From positions 1-41,124 of the forward strand of contig CAMCSO010000005.1 of assembly GCA_945877545.1 (NCBI GenBank): a stretch of 41,124 nt of DNA, read 5' to 3'. How positions within the stretch are numbered: position 1 is the stretch's first letter; the number at the start of each line of letters is the position of its first letter. Shown here in pieces: positions 1 through 10,689 of this stretch. This DNA comes from Bifidobacterium breve (GTDB lineage Bacteria; Actinomycetota; Actinomycetes; S36-B12). A program made the translations under genes and the position numbers. The notes under the pieces were generated by a model. That model did no database searches, was not told the origin of the DNA, and saw only the letters and a list, made by a program, of their open reading frames with translations.

Positions 1-63
1 GGCAATGAAGCTCGCCGAGGAGATGAGCGGCCTCTCCGGCGCGCCCGTGGTCACGACGTCCTG
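1..63 (+). CDS. C-terminal fragment of a CDS cut by the window edge, possibly IspG (GcpE)
   Basis: Frame 2 reads ...AMKLAEEMSGLSGAPVVTTS* ending at TGA 61-63. IspG assignment rests on the actinobacterial ispG-GNAT-proS neighbourhood. Confidence 0.4.
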
Positions 64-94
64 ATCTCATTGGCCCCATGCCCGTGGTGACGAG

Positions 95-934
95 GTGACG
101 CGGATCGGCGTGCGCGCCATCACTGGCGACGACCTCGATTCAGTCCACGGGCTCCTGCACCGTGACCCAATCGCCCACTGCTTTGTCGATGCCCGGGTGC
201 GCGCCGGTGGCGCAGATCCCTGGCGGCTCGGTGCCGATGTGTGGGGCTATTTCGCGGACGGCACGCTGCAGTCACTGCTCCACTACGGCGCGAACACTGT
301 CCCGGTCGAGACCACGCCGGCGTCGCGGGCGTCATTTGCCGATCGGCTGCGGACGATCCCACGCCGTTGCTCATCCTTCGTCGGGCCCGCCACTGAGGTC
401 CTCGACCTGTGGCGCCTCCTCGAGCCTGCCTGGGGCCCGGCCCGCGAGGTGCGGAGCAGCCAACCGCTGCTCGCGATCGGGACCGACTCGACGCGCCAGG
501 TTGATGCTGCCGTGCGACGCGTCGACATCACCGAGATCGACATCCTGCTCCCGGCCTGCATCGATATGTTCACGTCCGAGGTGGGTGTCTCGCCGGTAGC
601 AGGAGCCTCCGGCCCCGGCTACCGCGCCCGCATCGCCGAACTCATCAGGTCCGGTCGCGCATTCGCCAGGATCGACAATGGTCGAGTGATGTTCAAGGCC
701 GAGGTCGGCACGGCAACCGATGGCGTATGTCAGGTGCAGGGGGTGTGGGTCGCGCCGGAGTTGCGCGGCAGAGGCCTCGCCGAGCCGGGAATGGCGGCTG
801 TCGTCGCGCTCGCCCGCGCATCAATTGCTCCGACTGTGTCCCTGTATGTCAACGACTTCAACACATCCGCCCGTAAGACCTATGCGGCGGTCGGGTTCGA
901 GCAGGTAGGAACCTTCGCCACCGTCCTGTTCTAG
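95..934 (+). CDS. GNAT-family N-acetyltransferase (two-domain actinobacterial type next to proS)
   Basis: GTG start; C-terminal GNAT pattern VQGVWVAPELRGRGLAEPGMAAVVALA...SLYVNDFNTSARKTYAAVGFEQVGTF. Confidence 0.85.
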   Translation: MTRIGVRAITGDDLDSVHGLLHRDPIAHCFVDARVRAGGADPWRLGADVWGYFADGTLQSLLHYGANTVPVETTPASRASFADRLRTIPRRCSSFVGPATEVLDLWRLLEPAWGPAREVRSSQPLLAIGTDSTRQVDAAVRRVDITEIDILLPACIDMFTSEVGVSPVAGASGPGYRARIAELIRSGRAFARIDNGRVMFKAEVGTATDGVCQVQGVWVAPELRGRGLAEPGMAAVVALARASIAPTVSLYVNDFNTSARKTYAAVGFEQVGTFATVLF

Positions 935-946
935 CACAGGCGCCGA

Positions 947-952
947 TATCCT
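947..952 (+). promoter_or_regulatory. Putative -10 hexamer TATCCT of a leaderless proS promoter
   Basis: TATCCT followed by 6 nt (tcgctg) then ATG at 959; no Shine-Dalgarno visible. Confidence 0.45.
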
Positions 953-958
953 TCGCTG

Positions 959-2725
959 ATGCTGAGAATGTCGAGCCTGTTCCTTCGCACCCTTCGAGAT
1001 GACCCGGCAGACGCAGAGGTCCCGAGCCACCGCCTGCTCGTCCGCGCCGGCTACGTCCGTCGTATCGCTCCAGGGGTGTTCTCGTGGTTACCACTCGGCT
1101 ACATCGTCTACCGAAATATTGAGCGCATTGTCCGTGAGGAGATGGACGCCGCAGGGTTCCAAGAGGTGCACTTTCCCTCGCTGCTCCCGCGGGAGCCCTT
1201 TGAGGCGACGGGCCGGTGGACGGAATATGGCGACACACTATTCCGGCTCCAGGACCGCAAGAAGAACGATTATCTGCTCGGCCCGACCCACGAGGAGATG
1301 TTCACCCTGCTCGTGAAGGGTGAGTACTCGTCCTACAAGGATCTTCCCCTCGTCATCTACCAGATCCAGACGAAGTTTCGCGACGAGGCACGACCGCGGG
1401 CTGGCATCCTGCGCGGCCGGGAGTTCGTTATGAAGGACTCCTACTCCTTTGATGTCACCGACGAGGGACTGGCCATCTCCTATGGGCGGCACCGCGACTC
1501 CTACATCAAGACCTTCGAGCGGCTTGGGCTTGAGTACGTGATCGTGTCGGCGATGTCAGGGGCTATGGGCGGGTCGGCGAGCGAGGAATTTCTCGCCCCG
1601 ACAGCCGTTGGCGAGGACTCCTTTGTTCGATGCTCAGGCTGCGACTACGCGGCGAACGTCGAAGCTGTCCAGACCCCAACCCCCGCACCGGTCGATGCCA
1701 CGCGTATTCCGGCCGCGCACGCGGAGGACACCCCCAGCACGCCAACGATCGAGTCGCTCGTCGCCGTGTCTAATGAGCGCCCGGATCTCGCGCACCCTGA
1801 TCGATCTTGGACCGCGGCGGACACCCTCAAGAACATCGTGTTTACGGTGACGAATCCCGACGGCACCTCGTATCCGCTGGCCGTGGGCCTGCCGGGTGAC
1901 CGCGAGGTCGATCTCAAGCGTCTCGAGGCGGTGCTGCAGCCGGGGGTGCCTGGCCCCTTCGACGAGGCCGAGTTCGCACGGCACCCGTCGCTCGTGAAGG
2001 GATACATCGGGCCGGGATCACTCGGCGAGTCGAACGCGTCGGGCATCCGGTTCGTCGTTGACCCGCGAGTCGTCGCCGGAACTCGCTGGATCACAGGTGC
2101 CGACACCGCAGGCAAGCACGTGTACGACCTCGTTGCAGGCCGTGACTTCACTGCAGATGGAGTCCTTGATGTCGCCGAGGTCCGCGAGGGCGATGAGTGC
2201 CCGGCGTGCGGCAACTCGCTGCTTCTCGCACGCGGCATCGAGATTGGGCACATCTTCCAGCTCGGACGCAAGTACGCCGAGGCGCTGGGCCTGCGGGTGC
2301 TCGATGAGCACGGCGAGCTCGTCACCGTCACGATGGGCTCCTACGGCATCGGCGTCTCGCGCGCTGTCGCGGCGATTGCTGAGCAGTCACACGACGACAA
2401 GGGCCTCGTCTGGCCCCGCGAGGTCGCGCCGGCTGACGTCCACCTCATCGCAACGGGCAAGGACGACACCGTGTTCGACGCGGCCGAGGAGATTGCCGCG
2501 GCGCTCGAGGTCGCCGGTGTCCGCGTCCTCATCGACGACCGGCGAGGCGTCTCGCCAGGGGTGAAGTTCAATGACTCGGAACTCATCGGCATCCCGACGA
2601 TCATGATTGTCGGCAAGCGCCTCGTTGAGGGTTTCGTTGAGGTGAAGGATCGCCGGACGGGGGAGCGAACCGATCTCGAGGTGGGATCGGCCGCCGCCGC
2701 TGTTGTGGCCATGTGCGGGCGATGA
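959..2725 (+). CDS. proS: Prolyl-tRNA synthetase (bacterial type with inserted editing domain)
   Basis: Class II aaRS motifs: [57 protein letters not shown]; 588 aa. Confidence 0.97.
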   Translation: MLRMSSLFLRTLRDDPADAEVPSHRLLVRAGYVRRIAPGVFSWLPLGYIVYRNIERIVREEMDAAGFQEVHFPSLLPREPFEATGRWTEYGDTLFRLQDRKKNDYLLGPTHEEMFTLLVKGEYSSYKDLPLVIYQIQTKFRDEARPRAGILRGREFVMKDSYSFDVTDEGLAISYGRHRDSYIKTFERLGLEYVIVSAMSGAMGGSASEEFLAPTAVGEDSFVRCSGCDYAANVEAVQTPTPAPVDATRIPAAHAEDTPSTPTIESLVAVSNERPDLAHPDRSWTAADTLKNIVFTVTNPDGTSYPLAVGLPGDREVDLKRLEAVLQPGVPGPFDEAEFARHPSLVKGYIGPGSLGESNASGIRFVVDPRVVAGTRWITGADTAGKHVYDLVAGRDFTADGVLDVAEVREGDECPACGNSLLLARGIEIGHIFQLGRKYAEALGLRVLDEHGELVTVTMGSYGIGVSRAVAAIAEQSHDDKGLVWPREVAPADVHLIATGKDDTVFDAAEEIAAALEVAGVRVLIDDRRGVSPGVKFNDSELIGIPTIMIVGKRLVEGFVEVKDRRTGERTDLEVGSAAAAVVAMCGR

Positions 2726-3462
2726 CTTCAACAATCCGTGCGGTCATCTTCGACTGGGGTGGGACCCTCACCCCGTGGCACGACATCGACCTGTTCAGCC
2801 AGTGGTACGCCTACGCCGAGTTCTACGATCCCGCGGACGCGAGTGGCCTCGCCCAGCGACTCCTCGATGCAGAGCTCGATCGGTGGCGTGTGCTTCGCGA
2901 GACCAAGGGGGCCGAGAGCACTGGCGCCCTTGACGCGATGTTCGTCGGACTCGGCATCGATGTCACGAGCGCCTTACACCTGCGTGCACTGGGCAACTAC
3001 CTCGACTTCTGGGCGCCGCATACGATCGCCGATCCCGAGGCGGCCCCGCTCCTAAATGAACTGCGCGCCATAGGCCTGAAGATTGGCGTGCTGAGCAACA
3101 CCATGTGGCCGCGGTCGCACCACCAGGAAGTGTTCATGCGGGACGATCTCATCGATCTCATCGACGCTGCTGCTTATACGAGCGAGATGCCGGTTGCAAA
3201 GCCCCACGAGGAGGCATTCCGGTCGATTGCCGGCTCGCTGGGCGTCGAGCCAGCGGAGTGCGTGTTCGTTGGCGACCGGCTCTGGGATGACATCCATGGG
3301 GCCCAGCAGGCCGGGATGCGTGCGATCCTCATCCCGCATTCGAACCTGCCTGCGGTGCAGGTGCCCGACGACTCTGCGATGCCTGATGCGGTGGCCTACC
3401 GACTGGGCGAGGTCCTCACAATCATCAGGGCGTGGCGTGAGGACGGTTCCAGCCGCGCATGA
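2722..3462 (+). CDS. HAD-superfamily hydrolase
   Basis: Motif [13 protein letters not shown], motif II VLSNT, motif [26 protein letters not shown] overlap with proS stop (alternative in-frame start 2713). Confidence 0.9.
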   Translation: MTSTIRAVIFDWGGTLTPWHDIDLFSQWYAYAEFYDPADASGLAQRLLDAELDRWRVLRETKGAESTGALDAMFVGLGIDVTSALHLRALGNYLDFWAPHTIADPEAAPLLNELRAIGLKIGVLSNTMWPRSHHQEVFMRDDLIDLIDAAAYTSEMPVAKPHEEAFRSIAGSLGVEPAECVFVGDRLWDDIHGAQQAGMRAILIPHSNLPAVQVPDDSAMPDAVAYRLGEVLTIIRAWREDGSSRA

Positions 3463-4241
3463 TGGCGTCGCTCGACCTCGGCACGATCGCGCTTCTGTGC
3501 ATCGCGGCAGGGGCCGCCGGGTGGGTCGATGCCGTTACCGGCGGCGGGGGGCTCATCCAACTGCCATCGCTCCTCATCTCGATGCCGAATGGCTCACCGG
3601 CCGATGCTCTCGGGACCAACAAACTCTCGAGCATCATTGGCACGAGCGCTGCCGCGACGACCTACCTCCGCAACACCAAAATCGACCTGCGGACGGCACT
3701 CCCGATGGCTGGAGCGGCCTTCGTCGGATCGGCCATCGGCGCGCTGCTTGCCAGCCGGATTCCGGCCGCCTCGCTTCGTCCGATCATCCTTGTGATGCTC
3801 ATCGGGGTCTGGCTGTGGACCTGGCTCAAGCCCGCGATGGGAACGGTCGAACAACTGCGGTGGGAGGGGCAGCGCCAACATTACGGAGTTGCCGTCATCG
3901 CTGGTCTGGGCATCGGGTTCTACGACGGGCTCATCGGTCCGGGTACCGGGTCATTCCTCCTCATCGTTCTTGTCGCCGGGCTAGGCCTGTCCTTCCTCAA
4001 GGCATCGGCCACCGCGAAGATCGTCAATGTCGGCACGAATATGGCCGCCCTCATCGTCTTCGGGATCACCGGCTCGGTCCTGTGGCTTCTCGGGCTCCTC
4101 ATGGGGGCCTGCAACCTCATTGGGGCGGTCATCGGCGCACGCACGGCGATTACCAAGGGCAGCGAGTTTGTTCGCCGAGTGTTCCTCGTCGTCGTCGCCC
4201 TCCTCATCCTGCGACTTGCGTGGGACGTGTTCGCGGGCTGA
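3459..4241 (+). CDS. TauE/SafE-family (DUF81) membrane permease
   Basis: Multi-TM protein with AGWVDAVTGGGGLIQLPSLL...LGTNKLSSIIGT and GFYDGLIGPGTGSFLLI repeats typical of TauE/SafE. Confidence 0.92.
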   Translation: MMASLDLGTIALLCIAAGAAGWVDAVTGGGGLIQLPSLLISMPNGSPADALGTNKLSSIIGTSAAATTYLRNTKIDLRTALPMAGAAFVGSAIGALLASRIPAASLRPIILVMLIGVWLWTWLKPAMGTVEQLRWEGQRQHYGVAVIAGLGIGFYDGLIGPGTGSFLLIVLVAGLGLSFLKASATAKIVNVGTNMAALIVFGITGSVLWLLGLLMGACNLIGAVIGARTAITKGSEFVRRVFLVVVALLILRLAWDVFAG

Positions 4242-4631
4242 TCAGGCCTGAGGGAACGCCATGGTGATGCCGCCCCAGGCGATCGCACGGGTCGCGCATT
4301 CCATCGCGGCGGTGACAGCATCCTCGCGCGCCGTGCCGGCGGTGGAGGCCGCCAGATCCGCATACTGGCCGACCATTCGATTCTCGACGAGAACGGCGAG
4401 CAGTTTTGCAGACGCTGCATCCTCCACGGGGAATGGGAAGTCGTAGGCGATACTCGCTGCCACGATGACCGGGGCCTGCGACTGGAGCCGATCACGCCAC
4501 GCCCGGTGGTCGGCGAGTGCCTTGCGGGCCCGCTCCGTCGCTGCGCCCCTCACCTGGGAACCGATGACCCCGTAGGCGTAGATGCAGGCGTCCTCACCCG
4601 AGATGGCGGCTTCGATCGGAGTGATGCTCAT
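4242..4631 (-). CDS. DUF4439-type ferritin-like protein
   Basis: EDACIYAYGVIGSQV...DHRAWRDRL helical ferritin-like pattern; located beside rimP as in many actinobacteria. Confidence 0.7.
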   Translation of the reverse strand: MSITPIEAAISGEDACIYAYGVIGSQVRGAATERARKALADHRAWRDRLQSQAPVIVAASIAYDFPFPVEDAASAKLLAVLVENRMVGQYADLAASTAGTAREDAVTAAMECATRAIAWGGITMAFPQA

Positions 4632-5101
4632 CTTGCGAGCATTCTTGTGAGTGCCGGAGCGTGGGAGGCCTCAGACGCGGCAATGAGGGCAAGGAGCCTG
4701 GCGAGCTCAGGGTTGGTCGCGGCAACGCACGAGCTGCGACGCGCCTTGGCGGCCTCCCGCTCCGCGTCAGCGAGCACAGCGACGGCGGTCCGAGGATCGG
4801 AGGCGGCGACGGGTGCCGCGGTCGAGGTTGTCGTGACCCCGAGAGCCTTGAGGTGGTCAGCGTGCTGGTCGAGGATCGGTGTCAGCTCGACCTTGAGTTG
4901 CGGGAACGTCGTGATGAATGCCTGATATTGGGCGATAAGTGCCTGCTCTGCCCCGGCAACCTCGGTGGCGACCGGGTCGTTAGCGGGTCCCGAGGCTGCA
5001 GTGCTGTCACCGCATGCCGCCAGGACCCCGGCGCCTGCGATGCCAGCCCCGACGGCAAGGACGGCCCGACGGCTCATGTGCTGTTCGAATCCCACAGGCA
5101 C
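4628..5101 (-). CDS. Ferritin-like lipoprotein with Tat-like signal
   Basis: MSRRAVLAVGAGIAGAGVLAACGDS signal/lipobox; 4-bp overlap with the following DUF4439 gene. Internal ATG at 5076 may be the true start. Confidence 0.7.
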   Translation of the reverse strand: MPVGFEQHMSRRAVLAVGAGIAGAGVLAACGDSTAASGPANDPVATEVAGAEQALIAQYQAFITTFPQLKVELTPILDQHADHLKALGVTTTSTAAPVAASDPRTAVAVLADAEREAAKARRSSCVAATNPELARLLALIAASEASHAPALTRMLAR

Positions 5102-5228
5102 ACAATGGCATGGGTCTTTGTGAGGCTGAACGCAGGTAGACTCATTACACTGTTCTCTCTAGCGGCGCCCGCTCAAGAACCGCTCGGCCTAAGCGAATCC
5201 GTACAACAGAATCGGCATTGGAGGCCCC

Positions 5229-5717
5229 ATGGCTGCGTCCGTGGAGATCATCCGAAGGGCGCTCATTGACGCCCTGACGACCATCGGTGTCGATCTCGAG
5301 GACCTACAGATCACCACGGCGGGCCGCCGAGAGGTGGTTCGGGTGGTCGTAGATCGCGATGGCGGTATCGATCTGGACCTCATCGCGGATATCAGTCGGC
5401 AAGTCGCTGAGCTCCTCGATAATCCACCCCTTGCTGATGAGATTGTGGGCACGTATGTCCTTGAGGTGTCGTCGCCGGGGACCGACCGGCCGCTCACCGA
5501 GGAGAAGCACTGGCGGCGTGCCGAGCGCCGACTCGTCGAGGCGACCCTCGCCGATGACTCAGTCGTGACGGGCCGCATTGTCCGCACCGACGCTGGAGTT
5601 GTTGAGATCGAGCAGGCTGATGGCGAGGTGCGTGCGGTGCCGCTGAGCTCGCTGCGCCGGGGCCTCGTGCAACTGGAATTCTCACGGGCGGCATCTGATT
5701 CATCGGACGAGGAATAG
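5229..5717 (+). CDS. rimP: Ribosome maturation factor RimP
   Basis: VVRVVVDRDGGIDLDLIADISRQVAELLD...YVLEVSSPGTDRPL; upstream of nusA; SD GGAGG before ATG. Confidence 0.95.
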   Translation: MAASVEIIRRALIDALTTIGVDLEDLQITTAGRREVVRVVVDRDGGIDLDLIADISRQVAELLDNPPLADEIVGTYVLEVSSPGTDRPLTEEKHWRRAERRLVEATLADDSVVTGRIVRTDAGVVEIEQADGEVRAVPLSSLRRGLVQLEFSRAASDSSDEE

Positions 5718-5726
5718 GAGACAATA

Positions 5727-6731
5727 ATGGACATCGACGTCGCGGCGCTCAAGGGACTTGTACGCGAAAAGGGTCTGTCACTTGATCTCGTCGTGGAAAG
5801 CATTGAGCAGGCACTTCTCGTCGCGTATCGCAGTACCTCGTCTGCGGCAGAGCGCGCGCGCATCGAACTCGATCGCAAGACCGGCCACGTGGTTGTCTAC
5901 GCGGCCGAGGTCGACGAGGAGGGCATTACCCAGCGCGAGTATGACGATACGCCCACCGGATTCGGCCGGATTGCTGCGACGACAGCAAAGCAGGTCCTCC
6001 TCAACCGACTGCGCGAGGCCGAGGGCGAGGTCACGCTCGTGGAGTTCACTGGCCGCGAGGGCGACTTGGTTTCCGGGGTTGTCCAGCAGGGAACGAACCC
6101 GAGGATGATCAGGGTTGACCTTGGCAAGCTCGAGGCGAATCTCCCTCCCGAGGAGCAGGTGCCGGGTGAGTCCTATGCACACGGGACTCGTCTGAAGTGC
6201 ATTGTCACGGGCGTTCGCAAGGGCTTCAAGGGTCCGCAGATCACCGTGTCGCGGACGCATCCAAATCTCGTGCGACAACTCTTCGCGCTCGAGGTCCCCG
6301 AGATCGCTGACGGTACGGTGACGATCAATGCGATCGCCCGAGAGGCGGGCCACCGGACGAAAATTGCGGTCCGGTCGACCGTTCCCGGGGTGAACGCGAA
6401 GGGAGCGTGCATTGGGCCGATGGGTCAGCGGGTGCGGCAGGTGATGTCGGAGCTGTCCGGCGAGAAGATTGACATCGTCGACTTCAGCGATGACCCGGCC
6501 GAGATGATCGCACATGCGCTGTCGCCCGCCCGGGTCTCGCAAGTCATGATCGTTGATCCCGTCGCTAGGGCCGCCCGCGTGATCGTGCCGGACTACCAGC
6601 TCTCGTTGGCGATCGGCCGTGAGGGGCAAAATGCCAGGCTCGCGGCTCGGATGACCGGATGGCGGATTGACATCAGGTCTGACGCGGCGAGTACCGAGGA
6701 GACGATTTTGGCGCATTCCGAGGAATCGTGA
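5727..6731 (+). CDS. nusA: Transcription termination/antitermination factor NusA
   Basis: [77 protein letters not shown] (KH domains). Confidence 0.97.
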   Translation: MDIDVAALKGLVREKGLSLDLVVESIEQALLVAYRSTSSAAERARIELDRKTGHVVVYAAEVDEEGITQREYDDTPTGFGRIAATTAKQVLLNRLREAEGEVTLVEFTGREGDLVSGVVQQGTNPRMIRVDLGKLEANLPPEEQVPGESYAHGTRLKCIVTGVRKGFKGPQITVSRTHPNLVRQLFALEVPEIADGTVTINAIAREAGHRTKIAVRSTVPGVNAKGACIGPMGQRVRQVMSELSGEKIDIVDFSDDPAEMIAHALSPARVSQVMIVDPVARAARVIVPDYQLSLAIGREGQNARLAARMTGWRIDIRSDAASTEETILAHSEES

Positions 6732-7012
6732 TCGAAAATGAAGTGACTCCCCGGCCCCTGACCCGTCCGGTGCGCACCTGCATCGGTTGCCGGGAACGCG
6801 AAGAGTCCTCCGATCTTCTGCGGGTCGCGGTTGATGGCGGCCGAATTGTCCCGGATATCAGGCGGCGAATCCCCGGCCGTGGCGCTTGGATTCACGCGAG
6901 GGAATCGTGCGGACTGGCTGCGACCCGCAGGCGGGCCTGGGCGCGCGCACTTCGGCAGCAGGGGACACCCGACTCATCGGCTGTTAAGGAATACCTTTCC
7001 GCATTGGTATAG
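6728..7012 (+). CDS. ylxR: YlxR-family (DUF448) RNA-binding protein
   Basis: [31 protein letters not shown]...PGRGAWIH; between nusA and infB with 4-bp overlap. Confidence 0.93.
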   Translation: MIENEVTPRPLTRPVRTCIGCREREESSDLLRVAVDGGRIVPDIRRRIPGRGAWIHARESCGLAATRRRAWARALRQQGTPDSSAVKEYLSALV

Positions 7013-7013
7013 T
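7008..7013 (+). promoter_or_regulatory. Possible internal -10 element TATAGT upstream of infB
   Basis: ttggTATAGTcat overlaps the ylxR stop codon; no good -35 seen. Confidence 0.3.
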
Positions 7014-7127
7014 CATCCACCGGACCCGGGCAGATGCTCGCAGTCCATCCATCCACAGGTCGGGAGCCCTTGATGAGGACCAACACCCGATGAACGCGCG
7101 GAAATGATCATGCGTCGTTCGCACTAA

Positions 7128-7151
7128 GGCCCCGGGTGGCAAGCCCGGGCC
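7128..7151 (+). other. GC-rich hairpin in infB leader just upstream of the SD
   Basis: ggccccgggtggcaagcccgggcc can fold as GGCCC/GGGCC plus GGG/CCC with a one-base bulge; SD AGGAG follows. Confidence 0.45.
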
Positions 7152-7166
7152 AAAGACAGGAGAGTT

Positions 7167-10019
7167 ATGTCGAAGGTTCGGGTCCATGAGCTCGCAAAAG
7201 AGCTCGGTGTGCCGAGTAAGGATGTCCTGGCCAAGCTGCAGGAACTCGGTGAGTTTGTAAAGTCGGCTTCGTCAACGGTGGAAGCCCCGGTCATCCGCAA
7301 GCTCAAAGAGGCGATGCCCGCTGCTGCCGTGGCTCCCGCAGACTCTCCGGCGGCTGAAGCGCCGGTGAAAAAGACGGCTGCAAAGAAGACGACGAAGGCT
7401 GCCGAGTCAGTTGGGGAGTCCCCAACTGCTGCATCCAGTGAGGTTGCGCCCGTTCGTCCTACCCCATCGGCACCCGCGCTTGCCCCGGTGCAGCCGGCGG
7501 CGACCCTCGCTGTACCGTCTGCACCGCAGACCCCTGCGGTAGCAGTCGAGTCCCCTGCTGCCAGTGCCGTCCCGGGCTCGCAGGCCGCGGGAGAGCCCGC
7601 CCCGCGCCCGGTTCCCGGTGGTCCGCGCCCGGTCCCCGGTGGGATGCGCCCAACCGGCCCTCGACCGGGAAACAACCCGTTTGGTGAGAGCACCGGTATG
7701 GGCCGGACCCCGGCGCCGCGTCCCGGTAATAACCCCTTCGGCGGCAGCACGGGCATGGCCCGGCCCCAAACCCCGAGCGTCCCTGGCGCACCGCGCCCGA
7801 ACCCCGGCACCATGCCCCCTCGTCCTGCGGCACGTCCGGCAGGGACAGGCGGCCCGAGCAGAGGCCCGAGTGGATTCCAAGGCCGTGGCCCCGGGGGACC
7901 AGGTGGTTCCGGGGGACCTAGCCGTGGTCCTGGGGGTACCACGGGATTCCAGCAGCGGGGTCCGGGAGGTCCCGGCAGTGGAACCAGTCCGGGTGCAACT
8001 GGCCGAGGTCCAGGTGGTCCAGGTGGTCCCGGTGGTCCCGGTGGATTCCAAGGCCGACCAGGAGGCAGCGGCCCGGGGGCCCGTGGCACGACGGCTGGAG
8101 CATTCGGCCGGCCCGGTGGCCGTCCGTCTCGCGGCCGCAAGTCCAAGCGCGCGACGCGCCAGGAGTTCGACAACATGCAGGCGCCGTCCATGGGCGGTGT
8201 ACGAATCAGTCGCGGTTCGGGCGAGACCGTCCGGCTGCCACGTGGCTCGAGCCTCACTGACTTCGCCGACAAGGTGAATTGCATGCCGGCTGACCTGGTG
8301 AAGGTACTCATCGAACTCGGTGAGATGGTCACCGCGACTCAGTCGATCGATGACGACACCCTGCGACTGCTGGGCGAGCACCTTAATTACCAGATCGAGG
8401 TCGTGTCGCCCGAGGATGAAGACCGCGAACTGCTCGAGTCCTACCACCTCGAGTTTGGCGAGGACGAGGGTGCAGATGAAGACCTTGTGGTCCGTCCGCC
8501 GGTCGTTACCGTCATGGGCCACGTCGATCACGGTAAGACCCGCCTGCTCGATGCAATCCGAAAGACGAACGTCCTAGGCGGGGAGGCTGGCGGGATCACG
8601 CAGCACATCGGCGCGTACCAGGTCTCCACTATGACCAAGGAGGGTGAACGGAAGATCACCTTCATCGATACTCCGGGCCATGAGGCGTTCACCGCCATGC
8701 GAGCACGTGGTGCGCAGGTCACCGATATTTCGATCCTCGTCGTTGCCGCTGACGATGGCGTGAAGCCCCAGACAATTGAGGCCCTCAACCATGCTCAGGC
8801 CGCCGGTGTCCCGATCGTGGTCGCCGTGAACAAGGTTGACAAGGAAGGGGCGGACCCGACAAAGGTGCGTTCGCAGCTCACCGAATACGGTCTCGTCGCA
8901 GAGGAGTTCGGGGGCGACACGATGTTCGTCGATGTGTCGGCCAAGGCTGGTACTGGCATCGAGGCACTCCTCGATGCAGTGCTCCTCACCGCTGATGCAG
9001 CCCTGGACCTGAAAGCGAATCCGAATCAGGATGCCCAAGGCGTGGCAATCGAGGCTCACCTTGATCGCGGGCGTGGTCCGGTGGCGACTGTCCTTGTCCA
9101 GCGTGGCACCCTGCGCGCCGGTGATTCGATAGTCGCGGGAGATGCGTACGGTCGCGTTCGAGCGATGCTCGATGACGAAGGGAATCCTGTTCAGGTCGCT
9201 GGTCCGTCCTTCCCGGTGCAGGTACTCGGCCTGACCTCGGTTCCGGGAGCGGGCGACAGTTTCCTCGTTGTCTCCGAGGATCGCGTCGCACGTCAGATCG
9301 CGCAGACACGACAGGCGCGGGAGCGCAATGCACTCCTCGCGAAAAATCGCGTGAAGCGCTCGCTCGAGGACTTCCTCGAGTCGATCGAGAAGGGCGAGGT
9401 TGCCGAACTCACCCTCATCATCAAGGGCGATGTCTCCGGTTCTGTTGAGGCACTCGAGGATGCGCTATTGAAGATCGATGTCGGCGAGGAGGTGAGTCTG
9501 CGTGTCATCCATCGAGGCGTGGGCGCGATCACCAAGAATGACGTGACCTTGGCCAGCGCGTCGAAGGCGGTCATCATCGGGTTCAACGTCCGGGCTGAGG
9601 GCAAGGTGGCCGAGCTTGCAACCCATGAGGGCGTCGATGTTCGCTACTACAGCATCATCTACCAGGCGATCGAAGAGGTTGAGGCCGCACTTCGGGGGAT
9701 GCTCAAGCCGGAGTACGAGGAGGTACAACTCGGTACCGCGCATGTCCGCGAGGTATTCAAGTCGTCCAAGTTCGGCACGATCGCCGGGTGCCTTGTGCAG
9801 TCCGGAGACATCAGGCGCAATGGCAAGGCGCGCCTAATCCGTGATGGTGTCGTGGTGGCAGAGAACATTGCCATCGCGGGCCTGCGCCGATTCAAGGACG
9901 ACGTGACCGAGGTTCGCGAGGGCTACGAGTGCGGTATCAACCTCGGAAACTTCCAAGACGTGAAGGTTGAGGACGTCATCGAGACCTTCGAGATGCGGGA
10001 GAAGCCGCGCAAGCCCTAG
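7167..10019 (+). CDS. infB: Translation initiation factor IF-2
   Basis: [60 protein letters not shown] GTPase motifs; Gly/Pro/Arg-rich linker. Confidence 0.98.
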   Translation: MSKVRVHELAKELGVPSKDVLAKLQELGEFVKSASSTVEAPVIRKLKEAMPAAAVAPADSPAAEAPVKKTAAKKTTKAAESVGESPTAASSEVAPVRPTPSAPALAPVQPAATLAVPSAPQTPAVAVESPAASAVPGSQAAGEPAPRPVPGGPRPVPGGMRPTGPRPGNNPFGESTGMGRTPAPRPGNNPFGGSTGMARPQTPSVPGAPRPNPGTMPPRPAARPAGTGGPSRGPSGFQGRGPGGPGGSGGPSRGPGGTTGFQQRGPGGPGSGTSPGATGRGPGGPGGPGGPGGFQGRPGGSGPGARGTTAGAFGRPGGRPSRGRKSKRATRQEFDNMQAPSMGGVRISRGSGETVRLPRGSSLTDFADKVNCMPADLVKVLIELGEMVTATQSIDDDTLRLLGEHLNYQIEVVSPEDEDRELLESYHLEFGEDEGADEDLVVRPPVVTVMGHVDHGKTRLLDAIRKTNVLGGEAGGITQHIGAYQVSTMTKEGERKITFIDTPGHEAFTAMRARGAQVTDISILVVAADDGVKPQTIEALNHAQAAGVPIVVAVNKVDKEGADPTKVRSQLTEYGLVAEEFGGDTMFVDVSAKAGTGIEALLDAVLLTADAALDLKANPNQDAQGVAIEAHLDRGRGPVATVLVQRGTLRAGDSIVAGDAYGRVRAMLDDEGNPVQVAGPSFPVQVLGLTSVPGAGDSFLVVSEDRVARQIAQTRQARERNALLAKNRVKRSLEDFLESIEKGEVAELTLIIKGDVSGSVEALEDALLKIDVGEEVSLRVIHRGVGAITKNDVTLASASKAVIIGFNVRAEGKVAELATHEGVDVRYYSIIYQAIEEVEAALRGMLKPEYEEVQLGTAHVREVFKSSKFGTIAGCLVQSGDIRRNGKARLIRDGVVVAENIAIAGLRRFKDDVTEVREGYECGINLGNFQDVKVEDVIETFEMREKPRKP
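7590..8140 (+). repeat. Low-complexity Gly/Pro/Arg-rich linker with [13 protein letters not shown] repeats inside infB
   Basis: Translated [36 protein letters not shown] and [17 protein letters not shown] runs. Confidence 0.85.
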
Positions 10020-10031
10020 CCCACCCCGGTG

Positions 10032-10123
10032 CCGTTTGTCCCACGACGTGGGGCATTCGGCAGAAATCGGCGTCATTACGCGGCATTTCCCCCGTTTCTC
10101 CCCTTTCATGGGACAAACGGGGG
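10032..10123. repeat. Intergenic inverted repeat with alternative inner stem between infB and rbfA
   Basis: CCGTTTGTCCCA (10032-10043) is the perfect reverse complement of TGGGACAAACGG (10109-10120); CCCCCGTTT (10089-10097) is the perfect reverse complement of AAACGGGGG (10115-10123). Confidence 0.8.
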
Positions 10124-10162
10124 AGGGGCGACGTTGGTGCTTGATGGTTCCGGAATTTGAAT

Positions 10163-10174
10163 TTCACCGGTGAA
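10163..10174. promoter_or_regulatory. 12-bp perfect palindrome TTCACCGGTGAA touching the rbfA SD
   Basis: ttcaccggtgaa reads identically on both strands; SD aaggagg begins at 10173. Confidence 0.5.
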
Positions 10175-10185
10175 GGAGGCTGGAA

Positions 10186-10689
10186 ATGAGCAGCGAGGCG
10201 CGGCAGCGCAAGATGGCGGACCGCATCAAGGTCATTGTGGCGGAGGCGGTTGAGCGGCGAATCAAGGATCCGCGACTCGGCTTTGTAACGATCACCGATG
10301 TCCGTGTGAGCACGGATCTGCGGGATGCTTCGGTTTTTTACACGGTGTTTGGCGACGATGAGTCACGCCAGAGCACGGCGGCGGCCCTCGAGTCGGCGCG
10401 AGGCATGCTGCGGACCGAGGTCGGTCGGTTGACCGGACTGAAGTTCACCCCTTCCTTGGCATTCTTCCCGGACGCGATTCCCGAGAATGCCAAACTCGTC
10501 GACGAGTTGCTCCGTGCTGCAGCACAGGCTGATGCACATGTGCACGAACAGGCGGTGGGCGCGCAGTACGCCGGGGAGGCTGATCCTTATCGTCACCCTC
10601 GGGTTGAGGAGGATGATGAGGTCGGGGCCCTTGAAGGCGGGGAGTCCATCGTCCAGACCGGTGTCGACGGTGCCGACAAGAACCCGTGA
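10186..10689 (+). CDS. rbfA: Ribosome-binding factor A
   Basis: RQRKMADRIKVIVAEAVERRIKDPRLGFVTITDVRVSTDLRDASVFYTVFG; upstream of truB. Confidence 0.95.
   Translation: MSSEARQRKMADRIKVIVAEAVERRIKDPRLGFVTITDVRVSTDLRDASVFYTVFGDDESRQSTAAALESARGMLRTEVGRLTGLKFTPSLAFFPDAIPENAKLVDELLRAAAQADAHVHEQAVGAQYAGEADPYRHPRVEEDDEVGALEGGESIVQTGVDGADKNP

Noticed and set aside
3194-4267. 357-aa plus-strand ORF overlapping HAD and TauE genes
   Set aside because: Arg/Ser/Pro-rich composition typical of an out-of-frame high-GC reading; both overlapping genes are well supported.
5778-6716. 312-aa ORF antisense to nusA
   Set aside because: Open frame opposite a highly conserved gene in high-GC DNA; no recognisable domain or start signals.
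7124-8332. 402-aa ORF antisense to infB (and 374-aa ORF 7407..8531)
   Set aside because: Arises from the Gly/Pro-rich, GC-rich IF-2 linker read on the other strand; low-complexity Pro/Gly product with no domain.
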